From Actinomycetota bacterium (GTDB lineage Bacteria > Actinomycetota > Acidimicrobiia > Acidimicrobiales > Acidimicrobilacustridaceae): a stretch of DNA of 64,000 nucleotides. Position numbers and translations under genes: made by a program. The first letter of the stretch is position 1, and each line of letters begins with the position of its first letter. Positions 25,413-33,190 of this stretch are shown one piece after another. The notes beneath the pieces were generated by a model. It was not told the origin of the DNA and made no database searches. It was given only the letters and a program-made list of their open reading frames with translations. The stretch covers positions 1 through 64,000 of the forward strand of contig JACPNV010000007.1 of assembly GCA_016185305.1 (NCBI GenBank). Direction: 5' to 3'.

Positions 25413-27710
25413 TCAAGGGACGATCAGGGTCTGGGTCACGGGCGGCCCTCCACCGTAGGTGTGGACAGACCCGCCGTCGTCACGCCAGGAGGCGCTGTAC
25501 TCGTAGGTGCCCGCGCCGAGCGTCAGGGGTGGGAACGAGACCACCTGGGCCTGGCCCGGCTTCAGGCACACCGGCGCGGCGCCGATCGATCGGTCCGCCG
25601 GCGGCGCGGTGGCGGTCAGCGTGAGACGTGGGCCCGGGACGCACACGGCTTTGGTTCCTGCGGTGATCGTGTAGGCGAAGGTGTAGGCGCCACCATCGCT
25701 GGTGACGGTGGGGGCCGACGTGACTTGCGGTTCGCCAGCCGTCGGGCCGGGACCGAGGTCGATGTAGCTGACGACGTCCGGTGAGATGCTGAATCGGCCG
25801 CGCCCGCGGGCGTTGCGCGGTTCGATCACGAAGACCATGGCATCGCCTGGCGTCAGCGTGAGGTTCCAGGAGGTGTTCGTCGTCGAGCCGATCTCGGTTC
25901 CGAACCCGTCCTTGATGGAGTACGTCACCGTGGATCCGCCATCAGAGACCGGTTGCCAGGTGAGCACGGCGGCTCGTGCGCCGATGCCGCTCAGCGGATC
26001 GGTCAGCACGGTGATCGGGCCCATGTCGCCGGGAAGATCGCCGGTCGAGACGGAGTTCGAGTACTGGCTCGTGCTCGTCGCCCCGGCCGCGTTCGCGGCG
26101 ACGACCTTGAAGCGGTAGGTTCGCCCGCCCGGCAAGCCGGTGAACTCGGCGGTACGAGCCGGCGGCGCGGCAACTTGCTGCAAGGTGGCCAAGTCGCCGC
26201 TGGTGTCGGCGGGCACGATGGTGAACGAGATGACCTTCGGATCGTCGTTGGTCCAGGTGACCCGTACGACACCTGATGCGTCGATCGAAGCGATCACGTC
26301 CGTGGTCATCGCCGGCGGGTTCGGCGATGTGGTCGTCGTCGAGGCGTCGGGCTGGGTGGTCGAGGTCGGGTTCGGTCTGGCTGTCGTGGTCGTCGCTCTC
26401 GGAGCCGGCTTGGCCGGCGTCTTGGGTTTGGGCTTCGGTTTGGGCTTGGCGCCAGGTTTGGGCTTGGGTTTGGGCTTGGGCTTGGGCTTGGTCGCCGGCT
26501 TGGGTTTCGGTGCCGGCGGTGTCTGCCTCGGAGGGGTGGGCGGATCGAGCACGTCGCCGGTGGTCTCCTCGCCCGCGCCGGCCGTCGCGTCGCTAGCGCT
26601 CTCGATCGGGCGCCGCCCGCCGGAGGCGTCGATGACCACGCCGCCGCCGAGCGGGTCGTAGGCGTAGGCGAAGTCCGGTTTGCCCGTGAGCACCTTCACG
26701 TCGGGGATCGAGCTTTCTTCACGGCGCACTCGCCAGTTGAAGACGTGCAGCACCGACGGTGAGCCACCGATCGTCAGCACTCGATCGCCGAGGACGATGG
26801 GTGGTCGGAGGAACCCGGGGTCTTTCACGCTGCCGACGATCTCGGCCTGCTGCGTATCGAGCTCGACCCTCAGCACCGCCCCGGACCTCTGGTCGATCAT
26901 CCAGCTCGGGCCTCGAGGGAGATCTCGCCCGGGGAGCACGCTCGCAAGACCGTCGGGCAGCTCGGTCGCGTTGGTCACGGCCTGACCCACGATTCGCCCG
27001 GCGCGCCCGGTGGTCTGATCGACGACGAGGATCGCGCCTTCCTGGCTGCCGAGAGAGATCACGTCCTTCTGCGCGCCAACGCTGATCTTGACGGTTGGCT
27101 CGGTGCCGCGCCCGACCACCACGGCACCCGTACCGCTCTCGACGGCGACGACCCGTCCCTCGCCGTCGCCTACGGCATCGCGGATGGGGTTGCCCAGCGC
27201 CACCTTCGATCGCTCGGCAAGGGTCTCGCGATCGAGCTCGCGCAGCTCGCCCGACTCGAACCCGATCGAGTGGACTCGCCCTCCGGACGCCACCAGCATC
27301 GAGTTCGGCCCGCCGATGCTCTTCGGCTCTGACACGGTGCGTGTGGCCCGATCGACGACCCGGCCGGTCCCGTTCCGGCGGTTGACCACGTAGACGTGGT
27401 CGTCGGCTTCGATCCATTCGCAGTTGAGCGTCGATCCTTCGCACGAGAACGCGATCGCTCCGTCGGGAACGCCCGACGCTCCGTTGATGTGCAGGCCGCC
27501 GCCCGGTGCGGAGATCCAGGCGGCGCCGTCGGTGAGCCGGGGCTGGGCGCTGCCGTTGCCCTGGCCTGTGAGCATCACCGCCACGGCCACCAGGACGAGC
27601 AACGCGGCGAGCGAAGCTGCGGTGATCGTTCCGAGCGTTCGCCAGTCGCGGGTTGGCCGGCCGGGGGATGGAGCGCTCGTTGGTGCCGCAGCAAACAGGT
27701 CGTCGGGCAT
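25413..27710 (-). CDS. Wall-spanning protein with Lys-Pro stalk and fibronectin type III domains
   Basis: I choose ATG 27710 (765 residues), which gives a short cytoplasmic part and one membrane anchor (TITAASLAALLVLVAVAVML). An outer beta-rich region of about 330 residues follows (repeated V-D-x-x-T/S-G-x-V-x-x type strands such as VYVVNRRNGTGRVVDRAT), consistent with a propeller. Then comes a stalk of Lys-Pro dipeptides, a Thr/Pro/Ser linker, and two FN3-like domains (FTGLPGGRTYRFKVVAAN is typical) plus a C-terminal Ig-like segment with a Cys pair. The layout suggests a protein that crosses the peptidoglycan. It heads the operon with MoxR. No enzyme motif is seen. Confidence 0.8.
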   Translation of the reverse strand: MPDDLFAAAPTSAPSPGRPTRDWRTLGTITAASLAALLVLVAVAVMLTGQGNGSAQPRLTDGAAWISAPGGGLHINGASGVPDGAIAFSCEGSTLNCEWIEADDHVYVVNRRNGTGRVVDRATRTVSEPKSIGGPNSMLVASGGRVHSIGFESGELRELDRETLAERSKVALGNPIRDAVGDGEGRVVAVESGTGAVVVGRGTEPTVKISVGAQKDVISLGSQEGAILVVDQTTGRAGRIVGQAVTNATELPDGLASVLPGRDLPRGPSWMIDQRSGAVLRVELDTQQAEIVGSVKDPGFLRPPIVLGDRVLTIGGSPSVLHVFNWRVRREESSIPDVKVLTGKPDFAYAYDPLGGGVVIDASGGRRPIESASDATAGAGEETTGDVLDPPTPPRQTPPAPKPKPATKPKPKPKPKPKPGAKPKPKPKPKTPAKPAPRATTTTARPNPTSTTQPDASTTTTSPNPPAMTTDVIASIDASGVVRVTWTNDDPKVISFTIVPADTSGDLATLQQVAAPPARTAEFTGLPGGRTYRFKVVAANAAGATSTSQYSNSVSTGDLPGDMGPITVLTDPLSGIGARAAVLTWQPVSDGGSTVTYSIKDGFGTEIGSTTNTSWNLTLTPGDAMVFVIEPRNARGRGRFSISPDVVSYIDLGPGPTAGEPQVTSAPTVTSDGGAYTFAYTITAGTKAVCVPGPRLTLTATAPPADRSIGAAPVCLKPGQAQVVSFPPLTLGAGTYEYSASWRDDGGSVHTYGGGPPVTQTLIVP
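26395..26515. repeat. Lys-Pro dipeptide-encoding tandem repeat
   Basis: A low-complexity tract of repeated GGCTTGGGTTTG-type units (plus strand view) encodes the KPKPKP stalk of the minus-strand FN3 protein. The unit length is 6 or 12 bases, so copy number could vary by slippage without frame loss. Confidence 0.85.
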
Positions 27711-27877
27711 AGGGGTTTGGGAACTCGTCGTTGGTGGGCAGGGCGACGCGGAACCCCGGCGCGCTCGCCGACTCCATCTTCGTATCGCGCTGGCCACCCT
27801 ACTCTCGGGCGCGACGGTCATCGACGCGCTCGACCATGCCCAAAGCCCGTCGGCCGCGCCGCTAACGTGGCCCTCTT

Positions 27878-30800
27878 GTGAACCCGCAGGTCCGAGCGCG
27901 CGAATCCGGCGCGCCCGCATACGCTTCGGCGGACGAGAGCAGCGAGGAACCGGCGACGGCGGTGTCGCTCGCCTCAGACCGTCCGGTGCTGAACGAGCAG
28001 GTCACGGCGTCGGCCGCCGACCTGAGCGCCGGCCTCGACGCCGACCCGCCGGCCGACGAGGAAGCGATCCCGCCGGTGGTCATCGTGATGGTGGCCCACG
28101 ACCCGGGCTGGTGGTTCGACGAGACGCTGTCGACCGTGGCGGCCCAGACCTACGGGAACTGGTCGCTGCTCGTCATCGATGCGGACAGCACGACCGACCT
28201 CGAGGCCCCCATCGCCCAGCACGTGCCGGGTGCCCATCTCCAGCGGCTCGACGCCAATCCCGGGTTCGGGGCCGCTGTCAATGAGGTATTGACGTCGGTG
28301 CAGGGCGCGGCCTTCTACCTCATCTGCCACGACGACGTCCGCCTCGACGCCGACACGTTGCAGAACCTCGTCGAGGAGGCGTACCGCTCGAACGCCGGTG
28401 TGGTCGGGCCCAAGCTGGTCAGCTGGTTCCAGCCCGATCAGCTCCTGCAGGTCGGGCTGGGCGCGGACAAGACCGGCGTGCCCGCCAACCTCGTCGACCG
28501 GGGCGAGCTCGACCAGGAGCAGCACGATGCGGTGCGCGACGTCTTTCTCGTTCCCGGTGCGTGCACGCTCATCCGCGCCGATCTGTTCGACGCGCTGCAG
28601 GGCTTCGATCCGGGCATCGACTTCCACGCCGACGATCTCGATCTGTGCTGGCGCGCCCATCTCGCCGGCTCGCGCGTGCTGATCGCGCCAGGAGCGCGAG
28701 TCGCCCATCTCGAAGCGCTCGGCGAGCGGCGGCCGGAGAACGATCGCCGGCGCTTGCAGATGCGCCACCGGCTCCGCGCGGTCAAGAGCAACTACAGCTG
28801 GTTCACGCGCGTCCGGGTCATCCCGCAAGCTGCGGTCCTCGCGATCGTCGAGATCGTCTACGCGGTCATCGTGGGCCGGTTCCGCCAAGCGCGCGATGTC
28901 GCGGGAGCGTGGCTCTGGAACATGCGGCGGCGCGGCGAGATCCGCGAGCGGCGCAAGCTGGTGAAGGCGACGCGGATCGCCCGCGATCGCGACATCCGGC
29001 GGCTCCAGGTTCGGGGCAGCGCCCGGCTGTCCGCGTATCTGCGTGGCCAGATCGGAACCGACCAGGACCGGTTGGGCGCGATGGCCGCGTCGAGCCGGCA
29101 GTTCGCCACGAACCTGCGGTCCGGTCGAGCCACGTCGGCGCTCATCGCCTGGGGTGTGCTGATCGCCGTCTGGCTCATCGGCAGCCGCTCGCTGCTCACC
29201 AGCGGCGTACCGACGGTCGGCGAGTTCGCGAGGTTCCCGTCGAGCTCGGTATCGCTGCTGCAGGAGTGGTTCTCGGGCTACCGGAACGCCGGGCTCGGTT
29301 CGACGGCACCGGCGCCGACGTCATTCGGCGTGCTCGGCGGCGTCGGGTTCTTGGCCTTCGGTTCGATGGGCGTCGTGCGCAACGTGCTCATCCTCGCGAT
29401 GCTGCCGCTCGGTGCCATCGGGATCTGGCGCCTCTGCCGGCCCATCGGGTCGCGGCGGGCCAAGATCGTCGGCCTGCTCACGTACGCGGCGATTCCTGTG
29501 GGATACAACTCGTTCTCGGAGGCTCGCTGGAGCGGCCTGGTGATGTACGGCGCGGCACCGTGGATGCTCGCCATCTTGTTGCGGGCCTCCCGCGTCGCGC
29601 CGTTCGGCTCGATCGGCGGGATGGCCGGGCCGGGTGTTCCTGATCGCCCGCTGCTGCACCACATCGTGTCGCTCGGCTTCGTCACCGCGCTGGCCGCGCT
29701 CCTCGTGCCGTTCGCGGTGGACGTCGTGGTGGGCTTCGCGGTCGCGCTCGCGGTCGGTGGCTTGCTCGTCGGCCAGGTGCGCGGCGCGCTCCGCCTCGTG
29801 GGCACGGCGATAGGTGCGAGCGTCGTCGCGTTCGTGTTCCACCTGCCCTGGAGCCTCGACTTCCTCCAACCGGACTGGCAGCTCGTGACCGGTGCTTCCG
29901 CGCTTGCGAGCCACCCGCTCGACCTCGGTGCGGTGCTGCGGTTCGACACGGGCGACTACGGGTCGTCGAGCCTTGCCTACGGGGTGCTCGTCGCGGCGGC
30001 GTTGCCGTTGCTGGTGGGCAGAGACTGGCGCTTGGGGTGGGCGGCTCGTGCCTGGGTGGTGGCGCTCGCCGGCTTCGGCATCGTGTGGGCGGCGGCGATG
30101 GGATGGCTGCCGTTCAACCTGCCACCGGCCGAGGTGATCCTCGCCCCGGTGGCCGCGGCGATCTCTGTTGCCACCGCGATGGGCATGGCGTCGTTCGAGG
30201 TCGATCTCCCCGACTACCACTTCGGCTGGCGCCAACTCGCGTCGGTGTTCGCGGCCGCGGCCTTGGTGCTGACCGCGGCGCCGGTGCTGAACGAGATGAT
30301 CGATGGGGCGTGGGGCCTGCCGCCGAGCGACTTCACCGCCACGCTCACCGCCGTCGACGGGGAGACCGCCGCGACCCCCTCCCGCGTGCTGTGGATGGGC
30401 GACGCCGACGTGCTGCCCCTGCGCGGGTGGGCGTTGACCGATCCCCGCGTGCGCGGCTCTCGCGACGGTGCGGTGGTTGCCTACGGCACCTCGGACCGGG
30501 CTCTGCCCCAGGTGCAGAGCCTGTACCCCGGCTCGCCGGGCGGGGCGACCCAGCAGCTCACCGATGCCGTCAACACGGCCGCCGGCGGCGGCACGAGCCG
30601 TCTCGGTTCGTTGCTCGCACCGATGGGCATCAAGTACGTCATCGTGCCCGACCGCCTCGGGCCCGCGCCGTTCGTGGCGAACGAGCAGGCGCCCTCGCCG
30701 AGGTTGCTTGCCGTCCTCGACGCCCAGCTCGACCTCACGACGGTGGAGATCAACAAGTCGATGCGCATCTACCGCAACGTGGCATGGGGCCCGGTGCGCG

Positions 30801-31327
30801 CCCGGCTTCCCGCCGACGCTCGGGTCCCGACTGGTGGCGATGCCCGATCTGATCGCGTGCTTCCCGCCATCACGAACGCGCCGGTCGCGCTCTCGAACGA
30901 CGGCGGCTTCGCCTCGTACTCGGGCGACCTTCCCCAACCGTCGACGGTGTACCTCGGCAACTCGACTACGGGCTGGGAGTTGCAGGTGAACGGGAGCGCG
31001 GTCGAACGCCGGGACGCGCTGGGGTGGGCCAACGCCTTCCCCGCCGGGGCCGGTCGCGCCACGATGCAGTTCCTCACGCCGGCGACCCGGCCGCTCGCGC
31101 TGGTCGGCGAGATGGCGGTGTGGGTCTTGGGCGCCTTCTACCTGCTCCGCACGCGCGTCGCCCGCGACGAGCGCCGGCGGCTCGGCAGCCACCCGCCGGG
31201 CGCGGAGGCCGAGACGTTCAGCGCCGGCGGTGAGCCGGATGGCGATCCCGATGCCGGGCGCCGCGCTTCACGTCGTCGTCGTCGTCACCGAAGCGACGAG
31301 ACCGATCCGCTCGAGGTGATCGCGTGA
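27878..31327 (+). CDS. Large GT2 glycosyltransferase with polytopic membrane C-terminal part
   Basis: The protein has 1149 residues. Residues 65-310 are a GT2 domain (VVIVMVAHDPGWWFDETLSTV, NPGFGAAVNEVL, LICHDDVRLD and ADDLDLCWRAHLAGSRVLIAPGARVAHLE), similar to WbbL-like rhamnosyltransferases. From about residue 420 there are at least twelve membrane segments and an outer C-terminal domain, then a basic cytoplasmic tail. This arrangement recurs in actinomycetes next to a DUF5719 gene. It starts at GTG 27878, nine bases after a TAACGT box. The next gene overlaps its stop by 4 bp. Role: synthesis and perhaps export of an envelope glycan (inference). Confidence 0.88.
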   Translation: MNPQVRARESGAPAYASADESSEEPATAVSLASDRPVLNEQVTASAADLSAGLDADPPADEEAIPPVVIVMVAHDPGWWFDETLSTVAAQTYGNWSLLVIDADSTTDLEAPIAQHVPGAHLQRLDANPGFGAAVNEVLTSVQGAAFYLICHDDVRLDADTLQNLVEEAYRSNAGVVGPKLVSWFQPDQLLQVGLGADKTGVPANLVDRGELDQEQHDAVRDVFLVPGACTLIRADLFDALQGFDPGIDFHADDLDLCWRAHLAGSRVLIAPGARVAHLEALGERRPENDRRRLQMRHRLRAVKSNYSWFTRVRVIPQAAVLAIVEIVYAVIVGRFRQARDVAGAWLWNMRRRGEIRERRKLVKATRIARDRDIRRLQVRGSARLSAYLRGQIGTDQDRLGAMAASSRQFATNLRSGRATSALIAWGVLIAVWLIGSRSLLTSGVPTVGEFARFPSSSVSLLQEWFSGYRNAGLGSTAPAPTSFGVLGGVGFLAFGSMGVVRNVLILAMLPLGAIGIWRLCRPIGSRRAKIVGLLTYAAIPVGYNSFSEARWSGLVMYGAAPWMLAILLRASRVAPFGSIGGMAGPGVPDRPLLHHIVSLGFVTALAALLVPFAVDVVVGFAVALAVGGLLVGQVRGALRLVGTAIGASVVAFVFHLPWSLDFLQPDWQLVTGASALASHPLDLGAVLRFDTGDYGSSSLAYGVLVAAALPLLVGRDWRLGWAARAWVVALAGFGIVWAAAMGWLPFNLPPAEVILAPVAAAISVATAMGMASFEVDLPDYHFGWRQLASVFAAAALVLTAAPVLNEMIDGAWGLPPSDFTATLTAVDGETAATPSRVLWMGDADVLPLRGWALTDPRVRGSRDGAVVAYGTSDRALPQVQSLYPGSPGGATQQLTDAVNTAAGGGTSRLGSLLAPMGIKYVIVPDRLGPAPFVANEQAPSPRLLAVLDAQLDLTTVEINKSMRIYRNVAWGPVRARLPADARVPTGGDARSDRVLPAITNAPVALSNDGGFASYSGDLPQPSTVYLGNSTTGWELQVNGSAVERRDALGWANAFPAGAGRATMQFLTPATRPLALVGEMAVWVLGAFYLLRTRVARDERRRLGSHPPGAEAETFSAGGEPDGDPDAGRRASRRRRRHRSDETDPLEVIA

Positions 31328-33180
31328 GTGGTCGCGTGCGGGCGGCGTGGCGGCTCCCGATCGTCTTCGTCGTGGTCGCGGCGTTCGCGCTGGCGATCGT
31401 GGCGCAGCAACGAGCCGCCCCGCCCGCGGCGACCGAAGCCGAGGTGCTCGATCCCGCGCAGCTCATGCCGGTGTCGCAACGAGCCGGGGTGGCGAGCTCG
31501 ACGTTCTTCTGTGCGGGTGGCACGGCCACCGGCACCAACGACGGGTTCGCCGAGCACACCGTCTCCATCGCGAACCTCTCCGGCGACAAGCGGGCGGGGA
31601 AGCTCACCGTGTTCACCGACAAGGCCGAGCCGGTGGTCCGCCCGGTCGAGGTCGGCGCGCGAACCCGCACCGACTTCCCGCTGTCCGAGATCGCCAAGGC
31701 CGACTACGCGGCCGCAGTGGTCGAGATGGACGGTGGCGAGATCGCGGTCGAGCAGACCATCGCCGGCCCGACCGGCCGCGCCCGGGCGACGTGCGCGTCG
31801 GCGCCGTCCAACCGGTGGTTCTTCCCCGCTGGAAGCACGCGGCCCGGCGGGCGCATGGTGCTCGCGGTCTTCAACCCGTTTCCCGATCCGGCGGTGCTCG
31901 ACATCACCTTCGAGACCGACGCAGGCGGGCGCACCCCACAGGCGCTCAACCCGCTCGTCGTGCCCGGCGGTCGGGTGACCGGTGTCGACGTGACCGGCCT
32001 CGTCACCGTGCGGCGGCAGATCGCGACCACCATCGTCACCCGGCCGGGCTCGGGCCGGGTGGTCGTCGATCTCGTCCAGAGCCTCGACGGCAAAGACGCG
32101 CCCGTCGCCAGTGGGCAGGGAACGACCACGACGACCGAGCACGGCGGCGACGCCGAGCCCGCCACGACCGAGCCAGCCACGACCGAGCCGGCCGCGAGCA
32201 CGGCGGCCGGCAGCGCCGAGATCAAGGACCAGGGGGTGCGGGGGCTGGCGCTCGTGGTCGGTGCGCCCGAGCCAACGAGCACGTGGGTCTTCGCCGAGGG
32301 GCCGCCGCTCGGCGCCGGCATCGACGAGCAGTACGTGATCATGAACCCCGGCACCGAGCCTGTCGTCGCCGACGTGCAGCTTCGCATCGACGGCGAGCGC
32401 GAGGTCGGTCCGGTCGAGCCGTACGAGGTCACCGTGAGGCCGGGGCAGTTCGCGGCGGTGTCGATAACCCAGGACGACCGCGTACCGGGTGGCACCGGCC
32501 ACTGGGCCACGGTGACCAGTCGCGGGGGACCGATCGTGGCCGCCCGTGTCGTGACCGCGATCGGCTCCGCGGCGGTGAAGGGCTTCAGCGTGACGATGGG
32601 TTCGCCGCTCGTCGCGACGAGATGGTTGGTCGCGGCGGCCGATGCCGACGGCTCCACGTCCGCCACGGTCACGATGGTCAACCCCTCCTCGACCACCGCG
32701 CAGGTCACCGTCGTGACCGCAGTCGACGGGTCGACGGGCACCCTCGAACGTTATGACCAGGTAGATCTGGCGCCCGGTGCCCGTTCGGTCGCGCCGATCG
32801 GCGACCGCAAGGCGGGGAGCAAGGTCGCCGTCTCGGTGGAGTCCACCCAGCCGATCGTCGTCGAGCAGCGGCTCGCCTTCGACGCGTCGTCGTTCTCCAG
32901 CGTGATGGGCGAGCCGATGGTCGGCACGCTGGCACTGGCACCGGCCGCGGCGGCCGGGCAGGGCGAGGCCGAGCCGGGGCCGGTTGGCACGAGTCCGCTT
33001 CGGGTCACCGACGACACCGGACCGGCGGGCACCGTCCTCACGCCCGAGGCGCCCACCGGCACGGGCACGACGGTCGGCACGGCCGCCGATGAGACGACCG
33101 AGGTCTCGCCGCCGAGCACCGAGCCCGGCGCGGCCGAACCCGGTGGTGTTGCCGACCCGACTTCGTCATCGGGTCCGTAG
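31324..33180 (+). CDS. DUF5719 family secreted/membrane-anchored protein
   Basis: The 618-residue protein has an N-terminal anchor (LPIVFVVVAAFALAIVA), then an all-beta outer region with STFFCAGGTATGTNDGFAEHTVSIANLS near its start and a Cys pair, a Thr/Glu/Pro-rich middle linker (ATTEPATTEPAAS), and a second beta region of Ig-like repeats (VTMVNPSSTTAQVTVV). The C-terminus is Pro/Thr/Gly-rich. The content and its place after a GT2/polytopic gene match the DUF5719 family, whose role is unknown. Its GTG overlaps the upstream TGA (GTGA). Confidence 0.8.
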   Translation: MSGRVRAAWRLPIVFVVVAAFALAIVAQQRAAPPAATEAEVLDPAQLMPVSQRAGVASSTFFCAGGTATGTNDGFAEHTVSIANLSGDKRAGKLTVFTDKAEPVVRPVEVGARTRTDFPLSEIAKADYAAAVVEMDGGEIAVEQTIAGPTGRARATCASAPSNRWFFPAGSTRPGGRMVLAVFNPFPDPAVLDITFETDAGGRTPQALNPLVVPGGRVTGVDVTGLVTVRRQIATTIVTRPGSGRVVVDLVQSLDGKDAPVASGQGTTTTTEHGGDAEPATTEPATTEPAASTAAGSAEIKDQGVRGLALVVGAPEPTSTWVFAEGPPLGAGIDEQYVIMNPGTEPVVADVQLRIDGEREVGPVEPYEVTVRPGQFAAVSITQDDRVPGGTGHWATVTSRGGPIVAARVVTAIGSAAVKGFSVTMGSPLVATRWLVAAADADGSTSATVTMVNPSSTTAQVTVVTAVDGSTGTLERYDQVDLAPGARSVAPIGDRKAGSKVAVSVESTQPIVVEQRLAFDASSFSSVMGEPMVGTLALAPAAAAGQGEAEPGPVGTSPLRVTDDTGPAGTVLTPEAPTGTGTTVGTAADETTEVSPPSTEPGAAEPGGVADPTSSSGP

Positions 33181-33190
33181 GTTCAACGGC

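Noticed and set aside
26395-26515. CRISPR-like periodic repeat
   Set aside because: The periodicity is 6-12 bp, in frame, and encodes a Lys-Pro stalk; there are no spacers.
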